18,922 nt of DNA, from positions 1 through 18,922 of the forward strand of contig JBBRNO010000133.1 in the NCBI GenBank assembly GCA_038230275.1. The letters run 5' to 3'. The position numbers and the translations under genes were made by a program. Each line of letters begins with the position of its first letter. The stretch's first letter is position 1. The notes below the pieces were generated by a model. The model ran no database searches, was not told where the DNA came from, and worked only from the letters and a program-made list of their open reading frames with translations. Shown here one piece after another: positions 1-7,494 of this stretch. Source of the stretch: JANXXV01 sp038230275 (GTDB lineage Bacteria; Acidobacteriota; Terriglobia; Bryobacterales; Bryobacteraceae).

Positions 1-363
1 ACCGGAGGGCGGGCCTGGCTGGCCGTTCGGATCGCCGAACTGCACCAGTGCTAATGCCGAGGGAGGCATTTCGATCGCGATGGAGGGCTCGATGATTAAT
101 GGATGCGAAGTGTCGGTTCGCTCTACGGGCGGGATGAAGATACGCTTGGCGTATTGCGGCAGTTGGCCTTTGGTTGGAGGCAGCGGGGAGCGTGTTCCGC
201 CTCCGCCAGGCGTTGGCGCGGGCACGGGGGCGAGGTGTAATCGGATGGGCGGCAGCGGCGGCTCCACCGCTTTTTCCAGCGTGGGGGATTCGCCGAACGG
301 CAATAGAAACAGGGCGGCGATGGCGATAGCGTGTACTCCAAGGGAAATCATTCTGGCTCGCAT
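1..363 (-). CDS. TonB-family energy transducer, N-terminal part (cut by window edge)
   Basis: This reading frame is open from an ATG at 363 to the left edge (121 codons) and lacks its C-terminus. The protein starts with a short basic stretch and one hydrophobic helix (about residues 5-22, GVHAIAIAALFLLPF). A proline-rich segment follows, with PPLPP and APVPAPTP motifs, and then a glycine/proline-rich stretch at the edge. This matches the inner-membrane anchor and periplasm-spanning linker of TonB-like proteins, which carry energy from ExbB/ExbD to outer-membrane receptors. The diagnostic C-terminal TonB domain would lie outside the window, so the family call rests on architecture. Met5 (ATG at 351) is an alternative start; neither has a convincing ribosome site. 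The gene is divergent from the sigma factor at 512, with 148 bp between them. Confidence 0.72.
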   Translation of the reverse strand, partial: MRARMISLGVHAIAIAALFLLPFGESPTLEKAVEPPLPPIRLHLAPVPAPTPGGGGTRSPLPPTKGQLPQYAKRIFIPPVERTDTSHPLIIEPSIAIEMPPSALALVQFGDPNGQPGPPSG

Positions 364-511
364 GATTTAGGCAAAGGCACGCGTTGGGCCAGTGCCAAGG
401 TGCTGAATGTTCAGCGCTTTGCAAGCCGTTCCCTGTGCGCGGTGCAACACACCTGTTGTCTGATTGTGGAGTGTGGCTAACCGCGTAAAGTATTTGTAGT
501 CTAAAGGGCAG
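364..511. promoter_or_regulatory. Divergent intergenic region between tonB-like gene and ECF sigma gene
   Basis: These 148 bp must hold promoters for both divergent genes. The only structure I can point to is an inverted repeat at 402-415, GCTGAA-TG-TTCAGC (6-bp arms, 2-bp centre), about 40-50 bp upstream of the tonB-like start. It could be an operator, but arms this short arise by chance. I could not identify a convincing ECF-type promoter (GGAAC-like -35, CGTC-like -10) ahead of the sigma gene. Confidence 0.3.
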
Positions 512-1078
512 ATGGAAGAAAGTGATGCAGCCGCTATAACGCTTGCGCTGGCAGGCGATAGCGACGGGTTCCGAATTCTGGTGGAGCGCTATAGCCGAGG
601 TGTGTTCCGGCTGGCCTATCGCATGACCGGCAATGAGTTCGATGCCGAGGATGTTGTGCAGGAGACGTTCCTGCGCGCCTGCCGCCAGTTGAATTCTTAT
701 GAATCGCGGTCGTCGTTCGGTACCTGGCTGTACCGCATTGCCGCGAACTATTCGCTGGACCTGCTTCGTTCCCGGCGCAGGCACGAGGACCGGCATACTT
801 CTATCACCGCCGAGGGGGTGGACGTGCTGGACAACCTATCGACGACGGAGCCAGGGCAAGACCGCATCTATTTCAGTGCGCAGGTGAAGCAGAAGCTCCA
901 AGTGGCGCTAGGCGAATTGAGCGATCAGGAACGGACCGCCTTTACCCTGCGCCATTTTGAGGGGATGTCCATCGAAGAAATTGGCGAGGTGCTGACCATC
1001 GGCACCAGCGCCACGAAGAACAGTATTTTTAGGGCGGTGAGGAAACTGCGCGATGCGCTGCAGCCCCTTACTGCCTGA
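512..1078 (+). CDS. ECF-type RNA polymerase sigma factor
   Basis: The 188-residue protein has the compact two-domain layout of ECF sigma factors. Region 2 spans about residues 20-90, with FDAEDVVQETFLRA (43-56) and the DNA-melting/-10 recognition stretch FGTWLYRIAANYSLDLLR (69-86). A variable linker follows, and region 4 spans about 127-185 with a helix-turn-helix (FEGMSIEEIGEVLTIGTSATKNSIFRAVRKL). There is no region 1.1 or 3, and no extra C-terminal domain. The ATG at 512 has a weak AAGGG site 3 nt upstream. The stop at 1076-1078 lies 15 nt before the likely start of the anti-sigma gene, so the two are probably co-transcribed. The factor is expected to be held inactive by that membrane protein and to direct transcription of a small regulon, perhaps including this operon. 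Confidence 0.95.
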   Translation: MEESDAAAITLALAGDSDGFRILVERYSRGVFRLAYRMTGNEFDAEDVVQETFLRACRQLNSYESRSSFGTWLYRIAANYSLDLLRSRRRHEDRHTSITAEGVDVLDNLSTTEPGQDRIYFSAQVKQKLQVALGELSDQERTAFTLRHFEGMSIEEIGEVLTIGTSATKNSIFRAVRKLRDALQPLTA

Positions 1079-1093
1079 CAGGTGAGCAATCCG

Positions 1094-1852
1094 ATGACGG
1101 AACATATTCTAGAAGAACAGCTGATCTTGCACTACTACGGCGAAGTGGCCGAATCCCTGGGTATCGAAGCGCACATGGTTTCCTGTGCCCAATGCCGGAC
1201 GGAGTATCAAACATTGCAGCGGGTGCTGAACAGCGTGGATTCGGTGCCGGTTCCTTCGCGTGGCGCCGATTACGGGCAGAAGGTGTGGAATCGAGTGTCG
1301 CCGAAGCTTCCCGGAGCGCGGCGCCGTTGGTTCGTGTTTTCGCAGCGTTGGGTCGCTGTGGCGGCGATGGCCGCGCTCGTGGTCGGCGCGTTTCTGGCCG
1401 GCCGCTATTCGCCGAAGTCTGCCGTTACTCCGGTTGCCACCGTCGCCGGGGCGGGCGCGGCACAGACACGCGACCGCATCTTGCTGGTCTCCGTCGGCGA
1501 TCATTTGGAACGGTCTCACATGGTTCTCAGCGAACTGGCGAACGCATCCGGAAAAGAATTGGATATTACGCCCGAGCGAACCCTGGCCGGAAGCCTGGTG
1601 GAAGCCAACCGCCTCTATAGGCAGACGGCCACCGCCACCGGAGAAACCAGTGTGGCGAATATCCTGGACGATCTGGAACGCGTACTGATTGAAATTTCGA
1701 ACAGTCCGGACAACATCTCGCCGGCCCAACTGGCAGAGTTACGCCATCGGATTGAAGCGCAGGGACTGCTTTTCAAGGTTCAGATCATCGGTTCGCAACT
1801 GCGGGATCGCGGCGCCATGCCGGCGGTCCCGCTAACAAGGACGAAATTGTAA
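1094..1852 (+). CDS. Membrane-anchored zinc-finger anti-sigma factor
   Basis: I chose the ATG at 1094 (252 residues) because AGGTGAG at 1080-1086 is a good ribosome site 7 nt upstream. The in-frame GTG at 1082 lies inside that site. The N-terminal cytoplasmic domain carries the ZAS/zf-HC2 signature HxxxCxxC (His27, Cys31, Cys34), which in this family binds zinc and clamps an ECF sigma factor. One hydrophobic helix at about 86-104 (WVAVAAMAALVVGAFLAG) anchors it. The remaining 145 residues should be periplasmic and helical, with no recognised sensor domain; their pattern (NRLYRQTA, ILDDLERVL, RIEAQGLLFKV) is one I associate with acidobacterial anti-sigma factors. The gene follows its cognate sigma gene directly. 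Signal and release mechanism cannot be read from the sequence. Confidence 0.9.
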   Translation: MTEHILEEQLILHYYGEVAESLGIEAHMVSCAQCRTEYQTLQRVLNSVDSVPVPSRGADYGQKVWNRVSPKLPGARRRWFVFSQRWVAVAAMAALVVGAFLAGRYSPKSAVTPVATVAGAGAAQTRDRILLVSVGDHLERSHMVLSELANASGKELDITPERTLAGSLVEANRLYRQTATATGETSVANILDDLERVLIEISNSPDNISPAQLAELRHRIEAQGLLFKVQIIGSQLRDRGAMPAVPLTRTKL

Positions 1853-1863
1853 ACGGAGAAGCA

Positions 1864-3336
1864 ATGAAGATATTTATTAGACAAATCGCGGCGTTCGGCT
1901 TGGCCGTGGCCTGCTTTGGGCAGGTTGAACCGCCTCCGCCACCCGCCGCACCCATGTTTTACCAAAAGGATCTGGACGAAATGCGTATCCGCGCGCAGGA
2001 AGCCGCGTCCAGAATGGCGAACATCGATCTCGATCTCGATATCAAAATAGGCGATCTTGACCAGCGTGTATACACGGCGATGCAAAAGGCGAAGCAGGCC
2101 ATGCTCTATGCGCAAGCGGCTCCGGTCTCGCCGAAACCTGCACCCATGCCCAGGCCCGCCGTGGCGCCGATGCCCCCCATGCCTCCGGACGTCGTCTACA
2201 CCAAGAGGGGCCGGCACGACAGTGAAGATCGTCTCTACCGCCGCGGTGCCGAATACCTGGACCGCCGGGAATGGGAGAAGGCCGTTGACGAGTTCGACAA
2301 AGTGATCGAGCGGAAAGCGGCGAAGACAGATGGCGCCTATTACTGGAAAGCGTATGGGTTATCGAAACTCGGCAGGCGCGATCAAGCACTAGCGTCCCTG
2401 GCGGAGCTGAAGAAGTCGTACCCCGGCAGCCGTTGGCTGAACGATGCCAAGGCGCTTGAGGCGGAAGTGCAACAGGCCGGCGGACAAGGGCTCTCTCCGG
2501 AGAGTGAGAACGACGAAGACCTGAAGTTGTTCGCCATCAACAGTCTGATGAATAGCGATCCGGAACGGGCGCTGCCGTTGCTGGAAAAGATACTGCAAAA
2601 AAGCAGTTCTCCGAAATTGAAGGAGCGGGCGCTCTTTGTGCTGGCGCAGAACCGCAGTTCGAAGTCCAATGAAATTGTGGCGCAGTTTGCCCGCGGCGGC
2701 GGCAATCCGGACCTGCAACAGAAGGCTGTGGAGTATCTGGGCATTTACGGCGGGAAGGAGAATTTGCAGACGCTGGGCGAGATCTACGGCTCGGCGGGCG
2801 ATGCCGGCTTGAAGCGCAATATTCTGCGCAGTTTCATGGTGGCTCACGACAAGGACCGCTTGCTAAACGCCGCGAAGTCAGAACCGAATGCGGACCTGCG
2901 GCGCGACGCTGTCCAGTATCTGGGGAATCTGAACGCCTATCCGGAGCTCAGCCAGCTCTACACTACCGAACAATCGATGGAGGTCAAGGAAGCAATCATC
3001 AACTCCTTGGGAAATGGCAACAATGCCGACCGATTGATTGAGATCGCCAAAACGGAGAAAGATCCTAAGCTGCGCCTGGCCGCCATTCACCGCCTGGGCA
3101 ATATGAGCCGTTCGAAGACCGCGGAGCCGCTCGTTTCGCTCTATCAATCCGAGCAGGACCGTAATGTTAAAGAACAGATCATGCGCTCGCTGTTCAATCA
3201 AGGCAGCGCGAAGGAGATTGTCGACATCGCCCGAAAGGAAACAGACCCGTCGCTGAAACGCAGTGCGGTGCAGAACCTGTCGCGACTGAACTCCAAGGAA
3301 GCGACCGACTTTCTGGTGGAGTTGCTGAACAAATGA
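1864..3336 (+). CDS. Exported TPR/HEAT-repeat protein of the sigma/anti-sigma operon
   Basis: 490 residues. The ATG at 1864 is preceded by GGAGAAGC. A signal peptide (1-19, cleavage near CFGQ) leads to a Pro-rich stretch, a charged helical segment (about 35-75), a second Pro-rich linker (PMPRPAVAPMPPMPP) and a TPR-like pair (about 122-205, with RRGAEYLDRREWEKAVDEF). From about 217 to the end there are roughly eight helical repeats of 30-33 residues. They carry the HEAT/PBS-lyase-like pattern (LKERALFVLAQ, LRRDAVQYLGN, LRLAAIHRLGN, LKRSAVQNLSR). It is probably a periplasmic scaffold binding a protein partner; no catalytic motif is visible. It lies 11 bp after the anti-sigma gene and overlaps the next gene by 4 bp (ATGA), so it is probably part of the sigma factor's regulon. 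Specific function unknown. Confidence 0.85.
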   Translation: MKIFIRQIAAFGLAVACFGQVEPPPPPAAPMFYQKDLDEMRIRAQEAASRMANIDLDLDIKIGDLDQRVYTAMQKAKQAMLYAQAAPVSPKPAPMPRPAVAPMPPMPPDVVYTKRGRHDSEDRLYRRGAEYLDRREWEKAVDEFDKVIERKAAKTDGAYYWKAYGLSKLGRRDQALASLAELKKSYPGSRWLNDAKALEAEVQQAGGQGLSPESENDEDLKLFAINSLMNSDPERALPLLEKILQKSSSPKLKERALFVLAQNRSSKSNEIVAQFARGGGNPDLQQKAVEYLGIYGGKENLQTLGEIYGSAGDAGLKRNILRSFMVAHDKDRLLNAAKSEPNADLRRDAVQYLGNLNAYPELSQLYTTEQSMEVKEAIINSLGNGNNADRLIEIAKTEKDPKLRLAAIHRLGNMSRSKTAEPLVSLYQSEQDRNVKEQIMRSLFNQGSAKEIVDIARKETDPSLKRSAVQNLSRLNSKEATDFLVELLNK

Positions 3337-4373
3337 GGAGGCATGGCGGTTGGCTGCTTTGGGCCGTGGCGGCGATGGCCACCGCTCAACCTCGGTTGGT
3401 GAACGCAAAGGTGGAAACCCATGCGCTGGCCGGGCCGCTGGACAAGACCTTTCGGAGCATGGTGGCCGGGCAGGCTGACGCGGCATGGATTGGATACGCC
3501 GTCCCGGTGGTGCCGGGCGACCGGCAAATGTGCTGTTACTATTCGAATTCCGACATGCAGTACGGATACCGCGGCTGTTCGCTGGATCCGCGCTCGCCAT
3601 TGCCCGCCGCGAACGATGGAGCGGGCGGTGCCGTGCTGCTGGAAGCTCCAAAGAATTTCTACGTGATGTTCCGCGTGGAGCGCAATGAGGTAACGAAGCT
3701 GCGCACATTTTCCGCCGATTGTGAGCTCGACGCAGGCGGCACCACCATCCATTGGCTTACCGCGGTGCCGGCGGCCGAGAGTGTGAATCTGCTGGCCAGC
3801 TATCAACCTGCGCAGGCGAACGCGCTGGCTGCCATCGCACTCCACGCCGACCCGGCAGCGGACACCGTCCTGGAAAAGTATCTGTCTTCTGCGCAGCCGG
3901 AATCCATACACCGCCGCACGGCCATTCAGATGGGCCAACTGCGCGGCCGAAGGGGCTTTGCGGTGCTACGGGGAATGGTTCAGGACGAGAAGCACGAACG
4001 CGTCCGCGAGGCCGCTGTGCAGGGCCTGGCGATGAGCAGGGAACCGGGTGCGCTGGATCTTGTATTTGCGGCAGCGAAGAACGACCCCAGCGTGCGGCTT
4101 CGTGGCGAGGCTCTAAGCTGGCTGGCGCGTCAGGCTGGCACAAAGGCAACGGGTGCTATCCAGAATGCGCTGGCCAGCGACCCGGAACTGGCCGTCAAAA
4201 AGAAGGCCGTATTCGCGCTTAGCCAGTTGCCGCGGCAAGAAGCCGTGCCGCTACTGATTGAAGTAGCGAAGTCGAATAAGAACCCGGAAATCCGAAAACA
4301 GGCAATGCTGTGGCTGGGTCAATCTCGCGATTCTCGAGCGCTGTCGTTCTTTGAAGAAGTGCTAAGCAAATAA
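3333..4373 (+). CDS. Exported HEAT-repeat protein, last gene of the sigma operon
   Basis: 346 residues. The ATG at 3333 overlaps the previous stop (ATGA), implying translational coupling. A basic signal peptide (1-19, ending near ATAQ) is followed by a domain of about 145 residues that I do not recognise. It contains a Cys pair (MCCYY), a third Cys in YRGCSLDPR, and a further Cys in FSADCELDAGG. The C-terminal half (about 165-346) consists of HEAT-like helical repeats (IRKQAMLWLGQSRD, VKKKAVFALSQLPR, VREAAVQGLAMSRE) similar in style to those of the upstream gene. The two proteins may be partners or may have arisen by duplication of the repeat region. The unrecognised N-terminal domain is where a specific activity would lie. 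The coding region ends 1 nt before a strong hairpin terminator. Confidence 0.82.
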   Translation: MRRHGGWLLWAVAAMATAQPRLVNAKVETHALAGPLDKTFRSMVAGQADAAWIGYAVPVVPGDRQMCCYYSNSDMQYGYRGCSLDPRSPLPAANDGAGGAVLLEAPKNFYVMFRVERNEVTKLRTFSADCELDAGGTTIHWLTAVPAAESVNLLASYQPAQANALAAIALHADPAADTVLEKYLSSAQPESIHRRTAIQMGQLRGRRGFAVLRGMVQDEKHERVREAAVQGLAMSREPGALDLVFAAAKNDPSVRLRGEALSWLARQAGTKATGAIQNALASDPELAVKKKAVFALSQLPRQEAVPLLIEVAKSNKNPEIRKQAMLWLGQSRDSRALSFFEEVLSK

Positions 4374-4374
4374 G

Positions 4375-4418
4375 AAAGGCCCGGCATCTCAACGTTCAGA
4401 GATACCGGGCCTTTTCTT
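4375..4418. terminator. Strong intrinsic terminator, probably bidirectional
   Basis: AAAGGCCCGG (4375-4384) pairs perfectly with CCGGGCCTTT (4405-4414). After one C/A mismatch, ATCTC (4386-4390) pairs with GAGAT (4399-4403), leaving an 8-nt loop. On the plus strand the stem runs into TTTTCTT; on the minus strand it is followed by TTTCTTA. It sits between convergent genes ending at 4373 (+) and 4436 (-), so it can end both transcripts. Confidence 0.9.
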
Positions 4419-4435
4419 CGTTCCGATGCAGCCTG

Positions 4436-5749
4436 TTACTTCTTCTTCTTAGCGCCAGCCTTGGAAGCGGCCGGGCGGCGAACCGGAGCAGGCGCCGCCT
4501 GCGCCGGCCACCCTTCGATCTTTTCCTTCTCTACTTCCATGGTCACCATGAACGGATTCTGCGTAAACGTGGTGGGCACTCCTTGTTCGAATGTAATCAC
4601 CGTTCCCGCATCCGCCTTGCCAGCTAGCGGTGCGTTCAGCACCAACGTGACTTCCGGCGTGGTGTCATCAGACATGGCCAGCACCAGCGTCTTCGGCTTG
4701 ATGGCGGGCGTTTGCGACACCAGCTTGCCGCTCAGCTTCGGCAACCCGGCGCCTTTCACGCTGGATTCGAAATACTGAGCGCCATTGGCACCCACCAACT
4801 CATTCTTCACGCCCATCCACATCGCCAGCGTCGGATTATTCTTCTTGAACTCTTCGTCCTTCTTCGCTGATTCTTCGGCGATGTCCTTCACGCTTTTGAT
4901 CTTGAAATCCGGAGCAGGCATCGCGTTGGTCTTCGCCAATGCCTTAATCTCCGCCAACCCATCCGTGCCGCCGTGATAGCCCTTGTACGCCTTATTCAGA
5001 TAGTCGTCCACCTGTTTGCGGAAATCCGGGGGCAACGCGCCGGGACCTTCGTAGCTGGCGGCGCGAGCGTACATATAAATCGCTTCCGGCGTGCGCTCAA
5101 TTTTCTTCTGGCCGCCGATGGATTGTCCTAACCAGTAAGATACCTGTGCGTCGGCCGGGCTCAGCGCCAGTACCTTGCGGAATTCCTGCTCGGCAACGTC
5201 CCACGTCTTTTTCTGGATGGCGGTCCAGCCCAAAGTCTTATGGGCAATCGCTTCCATATCCGTTCGCGCCTTCGTCCAATCGGCCTCGCTGGTTGGGGCC
5301 GGCTTCTTTTCCTTGGCGAACGTCGTATCCAGGTTCGCCAACATGCCCTGCGCTGCCTTCTCGCCCGTATCCAGCGCACCCGCGCTCATATCGTTTTGCG
5401 TTACCGTTAACAGCGCAATGTAATAGAGGGAGGTGAAGTCCTTCCCATCGATTTCCAGAATACCCTTCGCGGTCTCAATCACCTTGGCAGGCTGATTCAA
5501 CTGCACGTAAGTATTCAAATAAAAGAGCAGCCGTTCCTTCTTGTAGTCGGTTTCGGCGTACTTCTCCTTCCAGGTATTGAGGAACTCCAGGCGCTTGGTG
5601 GGGTTCTGTTCTTTTTGGATCGAGTCGTATAGATCATACTCGGCGCGATCTTTTACTTTTTTCTCCGGCGCCGGCGTGGCTTGGCCCCACATGGAAACGC
5701 AGAAGATGGCTGCTAATGCAGCCGAACACATCGTCTTGGAAATTCTCAC
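4436..5749 (-). CDS. Exported tetratricopeptide-repeat protein with Lys-rich C-terminus
   Basis: I chose the GTG at 5749 (437 residues) because AGGAG at 5755-5759 lies 5 nt upstream and translation from there begins directly with a signal peptide (VRISKTMCSAALAAIFCVSMWGQ). The frame is open back to an ATG at 5971, but that extension is Arg/Ser-rich with no recognisable domain. The mature part is helical with TPR-like units (for example AEQEFRKVLALSPADAQVSYWLG). Its C-terminal 120 residues look more beta-rich (KTLVLAMSDDTTPEVTLVL, TVITFEQGVPTTFTQNPF). The tail ends in Ala/Pro/Lys with KKKK. It is probably periplasmic. I know of no specific function; TPRs imply protein binding. The gene is convergent with the HEAT operon and divergent from the symporter. 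Confidence 0.8.
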   Translation of the reverse strand: MRISKTMCSAALAAIFCVSMWGQATPAPEKKVKDRAEYDLYDSIQKEQNPTKRLEFLNTWKEKYAETDYKKERLLFYLNTYVQLNQPAKVIETAKGILEIDGKDFTSLYYIALLTVTQNDMSAGALDTGEKAAQGMLANLDTTFAKEKKPAPTSEADWTKARTDMEAIAHKTLGWTAIQKKTWDVAEQEFRKVLALSPADAQVSYWLGQSIGGQKKIERTPEAIYMYARAASYEGPGALPPDFRKQVDDYLNKAYKGYHGGTDGLAEIKALAKTNAMPAPDFKIKSVKDIAEESAKKDEEFKKNNPTLAMWMGVKNELVGANGAQYFESSVKGAGLPKLSGKLVSQTPAIKPKTLVLAMSDDTTPEVTLVLNAPLAGKADAGTVITFEQGVPTTFTQNPFMVTMEVEKEKIEGWPAQAAPAPVRRPAASKAGAKKKK

Positions 5750-6009
5750 CAGCACTCCTGGCCTCCCAAACTCAAAGATAAGATTACTATTTCTACCGGG
5801 TACAGTGGAGCCCCGTCTTTCGATGAACCTACGCGAATACTCGGGCGATCCGTAAGTATCGTATTTGCGGAGTATACCGGAATCATGTGCAGCCCGCAAT
5901 AGGCTCTGACCGTTAGATGCGCCACACGAGGAACTTGTTCCCGGGATTGCAAAGTTGTTCCTCTGTTTCATCCGGACTTCGGGCCCGATTGTGTTAGACT
6001 CCCTATCTC
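5750..6009. promoter_or_regulatory. Divergent intergenic region with two 10-bp direct repeats
   Basis: These 260 bp separate the TPR gene (start 5749, -) from the symporter (start 6010, +). AACTTGTTCC at 5932-5941 and AAGTTGTTCC at 5952-5961 match at 9 of 10 positions and are 20 bp apart, about two helical turns. The first also lies inside a 12-bp palindrome, GGAACTTGTTCC (5930-5941). Both are 50-80 bp upstream of the symporter start, a plausible place for an activator or repressor. No clear -35/-10 pair could be assigned, and there is no Shine-Dalgarno sequence ahead of 6010. Confidence 0.35.
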
Positions 6010-7494
6010 ATGAGATATTTCGATCTCAGTGTGATTCTGCTTTACCTGATAGGAATCACTTGGTTCGGATCGCGCTTCCGCTCGAATCAGAAGACGCTCA
6101 AAGACTATTTCCTGGGCGGCCGGAACGCCCCCTGGTGGGCCATTGGATTCTCCATCGTCTCGGCCGAAACCAGCACTCTTACGGTAATTGGAACCCCCGG
6201 CATCGCCTTCAACGGCAACTTCGGTCTACTGCAGGTGATCATGGGCTATTTACTGGCCCGCATCATCATATCCGCTTTATTCCTTCCGCACTACTTTCGC
6301 GGAGAAATGTTTACCGCCTACGAGTTAATGCAGCGGCGCTTCGGGCAGAGAATCCGCAAACTGACCGCAGGCACGTTTCTACTGCTGCGCGCGCTGGCCG
6401 AAGGCGTCCGCGTGTTTGCCATTTCCATTGTCATCTCCATCATCCTGGGCACGGGCGAAATCGGGTCCATTATCCTAATCGTCTGCCTCACGCTCTTCTA
6501 CACATTTGAAGGCGGCATGACGGCCGTGATTTGGACCGACGTGGTGCAGATGTTCCTCTATGTCGGCGGCGCCATCCTCAGCTTCTTCGTCATCTTGGGG
6601 AAAATCCCCGGCGGTTGGGATCATGTGGCGGTGGTCGCCGGCGGGCTTCATAAATTCCAGGTCTTCGATTTCCGCTTCTCCCTCACGCCGGAATTCTTCA
6701 CCCGTACCTATAGCTTTTGGGCCGGTCTCATCGGCGGCGCATTCCTCACCACGGCCAGCCATGGGACCGAGCAATTAATGGTGCAGCGCCTGCTGGCTGC
6801 CAAGTCGTTGCGGGAAAGCCGGCTGGCCCTATTCACCAGTTGGTTCGTCATCTTCTTCCAGTTCGCGCTGTTTCTGGCCATTGGCGCCATTCTGTTCGTC
6901 TACTACAAGGACACCGGACTGCCCGCGCCGAAGCCCTCTGACCGCATTTACCCGGACTTCATCTGGAACAACCTGCCGCACGGCGTGGCCGGACTGGTGA
7001 TTGCGGCTATTCTGGCGGCGGCCATGTCGAACCTCAGTGCGGCACTGAACGCGCTCGCCTCCACCACCATCATGGATTTCTATAAACCGATGATGGCCCG
7101 CCGTGGCGGCTCCGTGAAGTCCGAAGAGTACTTTCTGAAACTGGCGAAGCTTAGTACCATCGTCTGGGGCGTGGTGCTGTTCGGCATCGGCCTGATTGCA
7201 CGAAATTGGGGGTCGGTCCTGGAAGCCGGGCTCTCCATTGCGTCTATCCTTTACGGCGGCCTGCTGGGCGTGTTTCTGCTAGGACTGCTCACCCGGCGTG
7301 TTGGAGAGAACGCAGCCATCGCCGGCATGGTAGCTGGACTCCTGGTGATGTTTTATGTGAAAGTCTATACACCCATCGCGTGGACATGGTACGTGTTTAT
7401 CGGAACAACCGTTACGTTTTCCGTGGGTTACCTGGCTTCGTTTGTGGTGAAGGAAAGCAGTGTGAATAATAGCTCAGTGGAGACACATGCCTGA
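6010..7494 (+). CDS. Sodium:solute symporter (SSS family)
   Basis: 494 residues, a usual length for the family. Most of the protein is hydrophobic helices (about 13). Near the N-terminus it has the SSS signature DYFLGGR (32-38), followed by WWAIGFSIVSAETSTLTVIGTPG (42-64) around the first Na+-site helices. Other family features are YTFEGGMTAVIWTDVVQ and the helix with AAAMSNLSAALNALAS. The family imports sugars, amino acids, carboxylates or sialic-acid-like compounds using the sodium gradient; this substrate cannot be read from the sequence. The start at 6010 is the first Met and matches the family N-terminus, but has no ribosome site, so translation may be leaderless or weak. Its last 8 bp overlap the APC permease gene, so the two are co-transcribed. 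Confidence 0.92.
   Translation: MRYFDLSVILLYLIGITWFGSRFRSNQKTLKDYFLGGRNAPWWAIGFSIVSAETSTLTVIGTPGIAFNGNFGLLQVIMGYLLARIIISALFLPHYFRGEMFTAYELMQRRFGQRIRKLTAGTFLLLRALAEGVRVFAISIVISIILGTGEIGSIILIVCLTLFYTFEGGMTAVIWTDVVQMFLYVGGAILSFFVILGKIPGGWDHVAVVAGGLHKFQVFDFRFSLTPEFFTRTYSFWAGLIGGAFLTTASHGTEQLMVQRLLAAKSLRESRLALFTSWFVIFFQFALFLAIGAILFVYYKDTGLPAPKPSDRIYPDFIWNNLPHGVAGLVIAAILAAAMSNLSAALNALASTTIMDFYKPMMARRGGSVKSEEYFLKLAKLSTIVWGVVLFGIGLIARNWGSVLEAGLSIASILYGGLLGVFLLGLLTRRVGENAAIAGMVAGLLVMFYVKVYTPIAWTWYVFIGTTVTFSVGYLASFVVKESSVNNSSVETHA

Noticed and set aside
80..370. Plus-strand frame and a second minus-strand frame overlapping the left edge
   Set aside because: Both are shadows of the minus-strand TonB-like frame, which has a membrane helix and Pro-rich linker and stays open to the window edge.
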